From positions 37,063,812-37,127,811 of the forward strand of contig NC_044277.2 of NCBI RefSeq assembly GCF_004027225.2: a stretch of DNA of 64,000 bases, given 5' to 3'. Positions 24,421-37,434 of the stretch are shown here, piece by piece. A program made the translations under genes and the position numbers. Positions within the stretch are counted from its first letter, which is position 1, and every line of letters begins with the position of its first letter. Under the pieces are notes generated by a model that worked only from the letters and a program-made list of their open reading frames with translations, was not told the origin of the DNA and did no database searches. The DNA comes from Strigops habroptila (taxonomy: Eukaryota; Chordata; Aves; Psittaciformes; Psittacidae).

Positions 24421-25039
24421 TAGACCTTTTCAGTTGGATTTCTGAATGCTTGTATTATGGCTTATAAATTAAGAGTTTAACATACACAGGCAAAAATAGA
24501 AATGCCAGACAAAGAAGAATCAGAGGAGACAGACACTGGCAAAAAAAGGAGGTAACTACAAAACATTGCCTTATTTCTGTTGAGGTAGCGTCACACTGGT
24601 GATTAGATGCCCAAGCAGCATTCCTCTCATCCTGAGTCATACCAAGGTGCCTATCTGTAGATCTGACAGCCTCATTTCTCTGCAACTTACATTTGATTCT
24701 GCAATAATATGTAGCACTCACCACATTAGAGTTTCTTAAAATTTTAAAACATGTTAAAAACTTAATGTTATTATTTCTTCCCTCCCATTAAGTTTAAAAA
24801 CATTACATTATTTATATAGTATCATGGTATGTACATTATTTTCAGCACATTTTGTTTGGAGTGCTTTGATACTCAGGAGCTTGTCCACTGCACATGGTTG
24901 GGAGTCAATACTATTACATACATAAGAAGAACTTGTACAACTTTCCTGGAGGCAAGTAATGTTTCACATATCTCTGCCAGTTCTTGGAAAGAGTCAAGGA
25001 GCGGTATATGAATCTTGTGTATGGAACTACTTAGATCTC

Positions 25040-25940
25040 CAGAAGACACTCATAAAGACCCCCTTGAAGAGCTCCTAGAGAAAAAAAGCTGCCTTGGCAT
25101 AAGAGGAAAAGTCTTCATATAACTAACTCCCTGACTAAAGGGAAAAGCAAATGGTTAATTTTCACAAAAGAGAGGACTCACCAATGAAGTCCCCACAGGA
25201 GATGTATAATCAGGCTTATATGATTTGGCATATTCATAAATGATCACAGATATCGAAATGACAATGTTTAAATCATTCGCAGAAGTAAAAAGGAAGGCTG
25301 ACTATGAGGAGTTGCAGAAGGACTTCACAATACTGTGCGATAAAATGACAAATGAAATTCAATAAAGACAAATGTGAAGTAATGCCAGGAAAAAACCCAG
25401 ACAATTCTAACTTGATAAAGTGAATGAGGAGCTCTGAGCCAGCTATTACCACTCAGGAACAGAATCTCAGAGGTATGGTACATAGTTCTATAAAAGTGTC
25501 ATCTCAGTGCCTCACAGTGGTAAAAATAAAAACAAGCAAAAAAATGACCAATAGTTTTGAAAGAAATAGGAAAGAAAACAAAAAGATGTAGTGATGCCCT
25601 AATACAATAGGCAGTAATCCCAGACCCAAAGAGTTCAAAATGAAACTGGGAAAGTGACATCCTTGGTAACAGCAATGATGAAAATTGGGCAATGGCTATC
25701 AGGCAAGGGACAATTAAGTCAACCTGGATCCTGCAAAATGGAAATAAGATAACTGCAGGGACTATGACAGGGATCTATAAAATCATAAGAGGTATAGGGA
25801 AGGTGCAAGCCCCCTACCCCAACCACAAGGAGTGAGTTTTGGACATTACGTGTAGTTGAAATTATTGTCATAGGACATCACGGATACTAAAAGTTTTCAT
25901 GATCTCAAAAAGATTACACTAGTTTGTGGAAGACAAACAC
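25040..25940 (+). mobile_element. Ancient CR1-type LINE relic spanning the end of the reverse transcriptase
   Basis: Translating pieces of the plus strand gives fragments of the C-terminal half of a CR1-clade reverse transcriptase. Codons at 25276-25326 read FAEVKRKADYEELQKDF where intact CR1 proteins carry a FADDTK-type catalytic box followed by an AxxEELQxDL-like segment. After a one-base frameshift, 25352-25384 reads MKFNKDKCEVM, the conserved MKFNxxKCxVM motif. Downstream, ATCTATAAAATCATAAGAGG at about 25772-25791 matches the conserved VYKIM-like region. The catalytic Asp pair is lost and frames are broken, so the copy is long dead. It is far more diverged than the five CR1 tails elsewhere in the window. 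Ends are estimates, and older sequence may extend left toward 24.0 kb. Confidence 0.75.
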
Positions 25941-28794
25941 ATGAAACATAAAGATACACCTCTGAATGAGAAAAACCCCATTATCCATTTTGGGGCTGAG
26001 AGATCACATCTACAACAAATGCATTACCAGTTAACAATGTAAAGCCAATGAATACAATGTTCATCAGATTCATTAGCTGGAAGACTCAAAAGAAAATACA
26101 AAATTAATTTACCATTAGCTTGAGCCATATATAAATTTACTGTATTCACCCATGCATATAAACTGACATAGCACAGGAATCTACTTGTTGAAATCCACAT
26201 TGAACCTAACGTGATTTCAATATGGCAATCTTAGTTTTGAAGTTGCTTCTAATACAGTTCTGTGTTAGTGCAAAATTTTAAACTTGAATCAATACAACTT
26301 GCTGAAGCCAAAGCACTGGAGAATAGGTAGGTATTCAAAAGTATGAAAAGTGGAGTTAGAGTCACAATCATTCTCTAATAGCATTATTAAAAACAGGTCC
26401 ACAATTTCAATGTAGTGGGAAGAACTGCTTTCATTGCAAAGTTAAGCATCCAGGGCCATTCAAAGTAAAACCAAATAAGGATGACATTGGTGTATTGCAT
26501 GTAAACAGATGTACCCAGACAACTGGCTAAGAGCTGGATGTGCATTCAGTTTTCCTTCATCTGTGACAACATCCATTGCTCTTGTACTAGACACAGGACT
26601 ATACCTAATTAAGCAGCTGAAAAAAGAATACTGCATTGTACCAATCTGCTAGCAAGCACTTGCAAAGACACTAAGAGTAAGCTACCCTATCAAGTCTAGA
26701 GATAGACTAGACAGTTCCAGCTGTAGAACATTTCAACCACAGAATACATGCTTATGTTCCACTCATTAGCCAAATAAACACGGAATTTTGATCTTCATGT
26801 CTGCCAATAACTAAACTCATACATGTTTGTGCTCCAGCTCTGAAGTGGAGTATCTCTGAATGACTTTTAAAGTGTAGATGAGAACAAAGATGTAGATACA
26901 GGAATGGGTAGAGAAAGGGGATTATACTGCTTTGGAAAGCCAAGGGTCTGGAGAAGTATCGTTTTGGTGCTGGCCAAAGGAAGGAAAAGGAGACGAAGGA
27001 GATAAAAGAGGCACTATAGCAAGAGTTACAGGTAGGATTGCTCTGTAGGACAGAGAAAAAATCTCCTGCCTAGTGCACTGTTTCTGTGTGGCTGTGCAGT
27101 CAACCTAACACAGAAGGAAGCTAAGCACTCTGACTCATATCGTGGAAGAAGAGCTGCACTGGTGTTGGCTTTGCCATGCTTTCTTCCAGGGAGGTTCCGC
27201 GTATTCCTAAAGGAAGGCCGTCACAAGGGCCTGAAAGGGCACAGCAGGGGGTTCTGCAAGACCAGGTTGTCTAATGTTTTCCTTCTGGCGTTCCAGATAT
27301 GTCAATATGTAGGAAGGTCAGAAAAGGTAGGAAAAGGGACTTTAGACGGCAAAGTAGGTGTGCTTACAGGGCAGTGCAGGTACATCTGTTCATGATCTCA
27401 TATTCGAAAGAAATTCTAGAGTGCTTCCACCTTCAAAATCTTTCTCCTTTCCTTTCAGAAATATCATTAGTCTAAGATTACAACAGGTAATACCAAGTCA
27501 TGTCTGTCTTCGAAATGCCTCTACTCCTGTTACCTATGCAATAGCATTAGCTTGTGTAAGTCTTGCCACACCAGAACTGGACACAGAAATTTAATGAGAC
27601 ATCCACAGAGTCCTACCGAGTAGGTGAAGTGGCATCTGGAAGCCTCTGAAATGCCAGACTTCAAGGTCAAAGCAACAGAACAACTACACACAACATACAT
27701 ACAGTGCCAGCAAAGAAACGACATTATGCCAAGCAATAAGTCACAGGTACAGACACGATCAGCATACATCCTAAGCATCCTAAGCAAAGTTAATGGAAGC
27801 ATCTGTGGAAAAATTATCATCAGAGAAAATTTAACTCCAAAAGGCACAATGTTGTCTTTTAAGTAAATAAGTCTCATATCAAAGGCAGTGCCAAAATGAT
27901 CAGTCAGAGTAGATGAGTAGGGGCAGGAGGTGGCAGCTTGCCATCCAGCAATAGGGTTACATGAAAGTGCTGCTCTGCGCTTTGGGTTTTCTACGAGGTT
28001 TTTATGGGCACTTATGTGCCTAATTAAAAAAGATTGTGAAAGACACCAAAATGGGAACACTCTTCTAGGCACACTTAAGTAGGGGAGGAGAAACAGTAAA
28101 AAAAGAAAAAGAAGATTTCAGTTGATGTCTTCTTAAGCCACAGTCCTGGGACTCTAAAATGAACGCAATCTGTCCTCCTGTTTCTACATTTCCCTTTCAT
28201 TGATGGCAATTCTGCCAAATCACGGGAGAAAGTTAATGGCAAAAAAGATCATCTGTTTCTTCCAACTGGTTTGTTGAGTACTTTAAAAATTGGCAGCTTG
28301 GAAATGTTTCAAGCCAGAAGGGAAAATATTCATGTATCCACACATTAAAGTGTTTCTAAAGACTGAGTGTACCTAGTTCTGAACATTTCTCAGGTGATCA
28401 AAACAGAAATGCACTTCTAAGATGCTGCTTACAATATAACAGGCAGTATGTCAGGGATCACAAAACTCGTTGATCAAACTGAAGCATTGGCTTTACAGCT
28501 AAATGAGAAGCAAAAAGAGTTCTCTGGGGGTCAGAGAGCAGGACGAAATATTAGGTGAGGAAATTACTGGCACTATAAGCAGAAGAAAGGGAATCCTGCT
28601 AAAAGAGTTACAATAAGAAACAGAGCTGTATAACTAAAAACGAAAAAGGGGAGGGGCGGAGGAGAGTTAGAGAGGGTTAAATAGCAATCTGCAAGAGATA
28701 TTTTTTATTACTGTTTAAACTCAAGGCATTGTAAGGTATATGCAGTTGGAATTAAGTGATCTTTGGAAAAAAAGATGTTTATATGAGGATGATT
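25941..28794. other. Intergenic DNA, no gene supported
   Basis: Includes the longest open frame well away from the CpG islands and the CA tract (180 codons, minus strand, 28072-27530). It has no recognisable domain. The segment 27975-28025 (AGGTTTTTATGGGCACTTAT, then GTGCCTAATTA) resembles an old reptile-type repeat phrase, so the open frame is most likely chance. Confidence 0.4.
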
Positions 28795-28930
28795 TGCCCT
28801 GCTTTTTGCCCTTGCATTCTAATTAGAAAATTGAGCCCCAAATTAATTTGATTGTTTAATTTTAATCCAGGGTTGCAAACCTGCTAACTATCAAATTTTT
28901 ATGTATTTGGAATAGTGTGCCTGGTCTGTC
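28795..28930. promoter_or_regulatory. Candidate conserved non-coding element (homeodomain-word cluster)
   Basis: Contains CTAATTAG, AAATTAATTTGATTG and TTTAATTTTAATCC within about 60 bases. The TAATTA and TAATCC cores are homeodomain-type binding words, and the surrounding sequence is free of repeats. This is motif content only, in AT-rich DNA where such words occur often, so confidence is low. Confidence 0.25.
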
Positions 28931-31900
28931 TTTCATATACTGCTTGCTATGCTCTGCACTGAGGGAAATCTCATACAAATGTTTTCTTAGAGAGACAACA
29001 GTTGGTTTTATAGTTAGCATGTAATACATTCTGAGAAGGTTCTCTTACCTCTCCTTTCTGTAGCTTACATTTCCATCGTAGAGCTGTAATTTATGGTCCC
29101 ACAGCAGTATCCAGCGTCCTGTACACATACAAGATATCCTTTTGGAGTTTCCTCTTACTGGAATCTGGGTATCAGCATGTAAAGCCACCCTACACTTGTC
29201 GGGACTTTATAAACATGTTAGAGAGTATGAAACAGGTGGAACAATGCAGATGTGATAACTTTGCCTAACATTTGTGGCAACATGCTTCACCCCTCAACCT
29301 TTATCTCCTGTAACTCTGCCCATCTGATAATCATCAGTGGTGGTAGTAATGGATGCGCCTGGTTGTGGTGGCTGCATCCGACTCAAAGTGGATTTGGGGG
29401 GAGACAGATAACAACACAATAGCCAAAGGCTAATCTGAGCAATGTGCACAGCTCCCCTACCTCACCCAACCATAGTTCTGGTCAAGGTCCAACTCAAGCC
29501 AAGCTTGGAAAAAAAATGGCTTCTCTAATCAGTAAGTTAATATGACGTAAGAGTCAATTATCTCACTCTGTAAACAGTGAATGAGCCAAGGCCCATTTTG
29601 CGCTCCTGCATGGCAGCGGATTGCACACCAGGATCTGCCCTTGAGTATGGATGCCTCTTAAAGTTACTCCTTCAGGTTGAGAGATTCTTTCCACAACAGC
29701 TGCTCAGTAAGTAGATCAATAGCACGATAAACTTTGAAATCTTAGCTAAATGATAAAATGATTGATTGTGCACATATAATCCTTTAGACATGAGCTGCTG
29801 ACCAAGTCTGGGACTAAGTCTGGATCTATCCACACCTAAGACTCCTCTCTGAGATGAATTTAAAGAGCAAGGGGGTCCTTTCTGAAGCTCATGACCCAAT
29901 GGGAGGGTCTCCCTGGCAGTTTTGTCTGACCCTGTCCTCTATGCAGTAAATACTCAAGTGTACCTCGCCATCAAATCTTGTTAAACCACTATTGCATTTA
30001 CTATCAAACTTCGTTAAATCGCTGTTTTTTATCAATAAACATACTGCTACTTCTCTCTTACGAGTGAAATGCGTCACTCCGTCCACAACAGTCCTGCACT
30101 TCACAGTGTGGATCAGCCTGTAGTGAAATAATACAGCATTAGGTGAGGAAATATTTATAGGTCTGTCCCATGCAGCCACCCAAGGAAACAGACATGATAG
30201 AATTGTATTTATTATCAGATTAGTCTGTTTTCTTCATATAATGGAAATAGCCTGGAAGTGTGATAGAACACAGAAGCCTGATTTGAGTCGATCTCCTATG
30301 AGCGCCATGTAGCAGATTTACATTGCTCCTGAGCATTCCACAGAGACACGTTAATTCATGAGTTTGAATGGTTTCACAATGCAAATGTTGAGCTCCAAAA
30401 TGAGGAAAGTGAAACAAATAGTAAGGACCTGCAGCATCAGCCATCAAAAACATAACTGACACTGGAACTGTGTTGGTACCTTAAGAAACACAGAGAAACA
30501 GAGTTGAGAGTCAGCTCTGCTGAGAGCCACATGAGAGCATACCATGTTTAGCTTTCATTACCTGCTGCACTGCCAATTTATTATTTGTTGATAAACACTG
30601 TTTTCAGAACTCAGCCACTGCTCCTCAGATAACACTCAATTTTGTTGCCTTTCTATAATAAGGAGATTTTAACACCTCAGAAACCAGTCTGAAAGCAGTC
30701 AGAGTGGATCAGCAGAAAGAAGCTGATCAGCTCAGCTAGGGCTTCTACTCTGCACTGGCTGCAGCAATGATGCTCAGAGTATCACACAATTTCTTAGAGC
30801 TTTTGTGCAGGTGAGAGAAGACACTAGAAGCAGCACAAGGAAACTATTACAGCTAATGCACTACTAATGAAGAAGAAGGGCTCAAGGGTGAAATACAGAA
30901 ATTGATCCAAGACAAACACTTTGAATCTAAATTGCTCCAAATGTTGTAGGGGTTTTGTTCAGACTCAATGGTTTGAGAAGCATTTGTCCCTAGATGGCTA
31001 CTATTAAGAAACTAAATAATCAAGAAGAAACTGGCCTGTGATGAATTTTGTGCAGCTGCCCAGGGGTAGGCACTGCTCATACATGTGAAACAAACAGATT
31101 GAACAGGGAAACAGGATCTTGGACATACAGAAAGCATTGTTTCCTTTAATGAGGCTCTTCTTTTTCCAAAGGTATATGAGTAGATGTATAATAATGATCC
31201 TCCACTCCACCACTGCAGAGCTTCAGTGGATTTCAGAGGAGTTGAAATTTGGGATTATATGAATAATTGTGATGGTCAGCAAAATCCCAGTAGGACACAA
31301 CAGGTGTAGTAGAGAACACATCCGAATATCCTAAAGCACATTATGGTCTGTACAGTTATTGAAACTGCACAGCTAAAGCTGAAACAGTCTTAGATGCACA
31401 ATACTATTGTGTGCATTTATGTTTTTGTTCTTCATTCAGCCTAGACATAGGACAAGGCATAAGAACAATCAGGAATCAGATATACCTCATATCCTGCCCT
31501 GGCAACTCTGTCACTATTTCCTCCAGCTGAACAGTGGTCTCAAGTGTGCTGATGGCCTGCAGAACTGCTGTCCTCATCTACCAAGGGTAGTGTGATCTGC
31601 TGAAGAGAAAAACAACATGATTTTTCCTGTTTGCCATCTCATAGCTGATGGGCCTGCACTGGCGGAAAAAAAAAAGCAAACCCCATCTCCAACCCAAAGA
31701 CACTGAGAAGCTTATGTGGTGACACCAAGAGCCAGCAAAAGCAGCAGCATCAGTACTAATGCTGCCCTCAGGCTCTCCTAGGACCATCTTCTCCTTCCTC
31801 ACTTAAGGCTGTAGTCATGTTTTATGCAGCTTCCTGCATTTCTCCTACATGATCTGAAGCAGAATACATTGAACATGCTACAGTTTACAACATCCACAAG

Positions 31901-34900
31901 CAGCAAATAAGCCTGTTGTATACATTAATTATGTGCCTCGCATGGAGAAGGACAAAACTGGACAGTAAAAGGGTTTTTTCTGCTTTAATATTTGTGAGAC
32001 ACTGACTCTCAAGTATTATCTTTCAATGTTGTGGATGCAGAGCACTGCAAACCAACATTCTGTCTAGGTCTGATTTGATGTAAACAAGTGACAAAATAAC
32101 TAATACATGCAGTCAGAGCCAGAGTCTAGAATACTTGCCTGACCATTTCTGCACATTATCTTTTTATTATACATACAACCAAAGTTTGGTCTAATGGCCA
32201 ACATAACAATGAGCTTTGATCCCAGAACATGAGATCTGCCACCATGATCTACTTGTTACTGAGAAGGCTTTGCTCCATAGAACCTGTTTGTTCATCTAAT
32301 CTATGCTATTGCAAACACAATTCACAGATCAAATTCAAACCAACTGACAGTAGGACAAGACAAGCATCAATAATTTCAGATGTCTTTAACATGACATTGA
32401 ACATTTTTCACCAACAGCTCCTTCAAATTTTGCATGTATCAGAGTGATACAAGACAAAGCAAACAGGTATGAAAGTCCCTAGGTATTAACAGATCGATGA
32501 GATCCATCTCCCTCTCTGCTGCCTATCTTAAGTCAGGAGAAGGAATATGGTATATAGTTCTGTCTGTCCCATCATTATTCTTAGCATTGAGACAGACAGT
32601 GACGGGAGGAAAACTAGAGCAGATGTTCCTTTTTGATATTTAAATCCACAAAACACAGGAAGAAGCAGGTGAATGGAATGGAAATAGCATTGTCCATTGC
32701 CTTGTATCCCGTTAGTTATCTGGCCCACATGTGCACAGCTGGTGTAAAGGCTTTCCAGAGGTGACAGGAATGTCCACACTGATACATTATCCCTGCTGTG
32801 AGACAAGAAAAAAACAGACTCTGGACCTGTCAGATCCTAATTCCTTTGTGGCATTTTAAATGAAACAATTTTTCACTCGTTGAGTCCTTGTAAACAAGTT
32901 TTATAGTGCTTTCAGCACGAGTCTATCACATGTTGCTGGAGAACTGCAAGTGTTTAGGATTTAAACCCTTTTCTTGGAAGATGAGGCTGGAAGAACAAGT
33001 AAAGGCTTTATCTTTAAAAGCTTTCAGAACCTTCCAAAACAAATTTCTTGCATTTACCAGTACAAGCTGCCATAAGACACCTGGTGAACCAATTGCTCAC
33101 TCAAATGAGAAAAGCTCAAATGAAAAATAAATACAGAGCTTTAAAGTTCTCTCATCCATCTTTCCATCTACATCCTCTGTTCATAACTTAAAACACTTCA
33201 GGCACAGACCTGTCTTCATGTCTGCACTAAGTGCCTAATCCAAAGTACGCCGCCATCAATACACAGGCTTTTGTACTTCTACAAACTTTAGATTAGATCT
33301 TACATAAATACCTGTATACAGAGCAGCTCCTGCAAAATATTTGGAAGCTTTGACTCTCTGAACTTTGCACAATTATTGCACAAGAATCCAAAACCAGTGG
33401 GCTAGTTTTCCCACCTCTCTCACTGTCCTCCTATCTATATATGTGCCATAGAAGCGTCCCCACGAAACTACTTGCAAAGGAAAAAGGCAGTGCCTGTAGG
33501 TTCACAGAAGATTTCAGGGCTTGGCATGAAGCATGGAATAATGTGTCTCCAGCCAAAGACCAGGAACCAGTTCATTGATGTGGGGTTTTAGAACATGCAA
33601 ATCGAGATAGAATCTATCCTGCTGAATGCTTATTTGAGAGCTTCTCATCTGAACTTTTATTTATGGAACTACAATACTGTACTGGAAAATCCAATATGAA
33701 TTTTGACCTCCATATCCAAATACTGGAAACGTCTGGGCAACACTGGGAGGTAAATGTCTTTTTCCTTAGTTAGCTTCTCGGACAATGAATGGGGACACCA
33801 AATCCAAGCGGCTGCCAAACTGCAGTTTGTGTCCACGTCTGGCAATTCTACGAGAAGTGAATCAAGGTAAGCATCAAGGGCACAAATTCAACCGCACCAA
33901 AATCAATGCAAAACCTCCTGCTGACCTCGAGCATTCCGACGGAGAGAGGATATTCTGGGAAGAGGTATTCTCGTTTAGTGAGAAAGGAGCATTCTTAGTG
34001 TGACACCTAGTGTCAGCAACAAATACTTTACAGATCCATTAAATGCAACAGAACAAGGAAACAAGTCAACCTTACTGAAAACTGAAGTAACAAAAAATAC
34101 AACAAAACATTTTAAATATGAACTAACATCTAAAATACAGAAAATTCGGGGTGGGGGAGGAGAGTTTGTTTCAATAAATAAACCCAATAAAATACATACT
34201 GGTCATCTTCTCTACTCAAGCCCAACTCTGACCTGATTATTTGTCCGGTCACCTCAGTGTATCTAGTTCTCTCGACTGCTTATACAGCACTTTTCATAAG
34301 ACAGTCCAGTTTTATGGAGCATTTCAGGTATCATTGTGGGATGCAAACCCATTCCTGCTGGCTTGAAAGAACACAAAAGAAACTACAGAGAAGCAGAGTT
34401 TACAGGTCAACACACTGACTTGAGCTATTGCTGCATTTGTCCTCATGAAGCAAATTCAAAAAAGAAGTAAAGATAATACAGGGATTGTAAGATGATGTTC
34501 AAAATGTTAAATTCTCCTCAAAATCAAGTTAGTGGCACCTCAAGAAAGGTGTGGAAATGCCTCGAATGATTTTTCACATCAGCAGTTCAGGAAAGCCATT
34601 AATTCTTAACAGTAATTACAATTGATTATTAACCAAGGTCTAGCACTTTTAGGCCTAGATATACTATAAATATGATTTGTAACCTGAATTATGCTGACAG
34701 GTTACCTTTTTGCCTTACTCTTTCTGCTTTGTCTCTAAGCTCCACAGCTTTACTGATGCTCAAACTCAGGGGATAACATTCTGAAAGAGCACTTCATCAC
34801 TGCTGGTGTCTTATAACCAATTTGTGGTAAATGCAGGCCAAATACAATGGGAAGTATAAGTTGTGAGCCAAATTTTTGCAAACTGAAGGCAAACCTGGAA

Positions 34901-37368
34901 GTCAGGCATCTGGAAGTTGACTGACAGCTGGATTTCTTGACTCAGCAAACTGCAAGCATTTATTCCAAGGAGCAAATTTCTAACTTTTTCTGAAGGTAGG
35001 AATTAGGCTTTGAGCAGGCACAGTGACATTCACTGCCATCTCCTGGAAATGCCTATGAGGTACACACGCTGGAGGTATTCAGAGCACTGCCAATAACGTA
35101 CCAAAGTGTTAAAACCACAGGGGATCACTGATCTGATGTCAGTTCTCTTATAGAACCAAAACTTCCTTCCAAAATAGGAATTTTCCCAAAGTTTTCATTT
35201 TTATAGAATAAACTTTCCCACAAAATATGACCGCAATGACAAGACCCTGTGTATTTAACACGTGTCGGCTCAATTGCTGAACAACTGTACAGTAAGCTCT
35301 TACAGTAGTAAACTTTACCCCATTAGTTGAAATTGTATTGATAAAAGAACCTGTACACAAGCTCATTGTTGTGATTATATTGATCTGACCATTTCATTTT
35401 ATGTACAAATGTAGTTAGAATGCAGTAAAAGCAGCAACCCCCTACAATATTGCTATCAAGCATTACATAAAAAGAAAGAAGCAAAATATATATAAAATTT
35501 GTAAGTTACATATATTAAATGCATATATATGAAAGTAGATATTTTATTTTTAGCTTCCTCATCATCAGGTCATTATTTCATCATTAGCTGTCTAAGTTCT
35601 TGTAGGGAACATGATTTAAAGAGGCCCGGAGGAGTAAGTTCAAGGAAGCTGTTCTAGACATGAAAGTCAAGGCTTCTATTAAAAGTCCCAGTGAGAAGAG
35701 CCTGTAGACATAAAATCTATCTGCCCAATATTTGATGGTGACAATATTAAAAATGGCAAGAGCAACAGAAAATCTCATGTTCTGGAATTGCATAGGGCTC
35801 ATCTCTCTTGTACTGAGGTAAACAGATACCACATGTGGTCATGGTGCCCTTCTGCTAGGGTCCTTTACCACACAACTTGCAGATCCTTCTTACGAATCTG
35901 GTTTCCTGCAGCTAAGAAGCGCAAACCAGAATCAGGATGAAAAATGTCCACACCATCTACTGCTGCCAACCTGTGAGGAGTCCATCAAAATAACAAACCA
36001 GCCCCAGAATCTATGGCTTTTCAGCATACCTCAGCATGAAATTGTGCTTTTCCTCTGTAGGAACCACAAGTGTTAGGGAAGCCATGCTGGTAAAGTGTCC
36101 CAGGAGTCATATTTCCAAGAGCTGGAGAGAAGACCAAGTGTTGGGACAGATGCTGGGTATCTTCACAAATAATGCTAACCCCCTAATACTAACAGAGCTT
36201 TCCATCACTATATCAAGGTGGGGATGTGAGAACTTTTACCTCCTTCACTGTCCTCATCACTTCAGTGTTAAACAGGTCAGGAAATCTGTAAAGCAGAGGC
36301 ATAAAGAGATTTATTTTTACTGGTTGCTCCCAACACATCTTACTTCAGGAAGCTGTGATTCCAGCCAAAACCTTTTACTAACTGTAAGAGAACTACACAT
36401 ATTTGGTTGTGGAAATTGATTTTTTCAAGGCTATTTTAATTGGAAGTGACTTTGAAAAAGACAGAACTCTAAAAAAATATTTTTAGTAGGTTTAAACTTA
36501 CATCTGTATGTGAGGATGCTCAGCAGAAATTAATTATTTCAATTTACTAGGAAACTTCTGGTAATCAATAAGGTGTCTGCTTCCTCTGTGTAACACATTT
36601 AATGCCCACTGCATGGGAAGTGTGGAACACATTTGCTCTTTAATTATGGTTACAACAGATTTATTCTGCTGCAACGTTGAGTAATCAGTCATCTGCTACC
36701 TTCATGAATTTGAAAGATTTCTATGGCTAGTAATGAAATCACAGAGCAGAAAAATAAGTTTGCAAAAGGGTTTGTATTTTCTCTAGAAGTTTGTTATCAA
36801 GATTGTGAAAGGCAAATGAATCCTGACTTGAAAATTTTCTCTCAACTACCTCCATAAATGTAATCTAACAAAGCACAGCTGATGCAGTTTTGGAATGCTT
36901 AGATGCAAACCTAAAGCCCAAACAGCTCAAATTTCAGTTCGAAATCTACTTTACAATAGATAGATAGTATTTTGACACAGAATATTTCTTTTAAGAGGGC
37001 TTCTTCTTGGGGAAAACAAGGAGATTCCCAAAAGAAAGGGTTCAGTCACAGAGGGTTTACGTCAGCAATATGAAGGAGGAAGTTATTTAGAAAGCATACA
37101 TGCACCGGTAGTGAGTAACCACTTATACTGCTTAGTATATATGATGACACACATCAAAGCCCTTATTCATAAACTCAGTCTAACACAGGCTGAGATATTT
37201 TCTTAATATTTTCAGACTCACTCAGTAACATCAATGTCAAAGCTCTAACCAAGTAAAGATGCTGCATCAGGTCCCTAAACCATACGCTTAGTTGTAAGAG
37301 TATGTTTAAATCTCACTAAGTGTTCTTTAGAACCCACAGTGTGGGTGGAGAGTTCAGCCCACTGACTG
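28931..37368. other. Intergenic DNA, no gene supported
   Basis: A long repeat-poor AT-rich stretch. It contains a G-rich patch at about 34147-34161 and an AT-rich alternating patch at 35487-35535. The region 36430-36680 has several TAATTA-type words. Open frames up to 127 codons (36036-36419, plus) show no recognised domain. Confidence 0.4.
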
Positions 37369-37434
37369 AAATATAAATATTCCTGATATTCTTCCTGACA
37401 TAAATATTGTCAGGAAGAATGGAATATATATTTT
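37369..37434. repeat. Long hairpin-forming inverted repeat
   Basis: ATTCTTCCTGACA (37388-37400) and its exact reverse complement TGTCAGGAAGAAT (37408-37420) flank a 7-base loop TAAATAT. Beyond a 4-base one-sided bulge (37384-37387), ATATTCC-type sequence at about 37369-37383 pairs with GGAATAT-type sequence at 37421-37434 with few mismatches. The whole folds into a stem of about 27 pairs. It could be a small palindromic transposon remnant or chance structure. I do not recognise a microRNA. Confidence 0.9.

Noticed and set aside
27530..28072. 180-codon open frame on the minus strand
   Set aside because: No domain, signal or splice context that I recognise; composition is like its neighbours and part of it resembles an old repeat phrase. 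A frame of this length is possible by chance in 64 kb.
36036..36419. 127-codon plus-strand open frame
   Set aside because: No recognised domain, no coding-like composition, no neighbouring exon.
37332..37346. ACCCAC-AGT-GTGGGT mini-hairpin
   Set aside because: Only six pairs; expected by chance many times in 64 kb.
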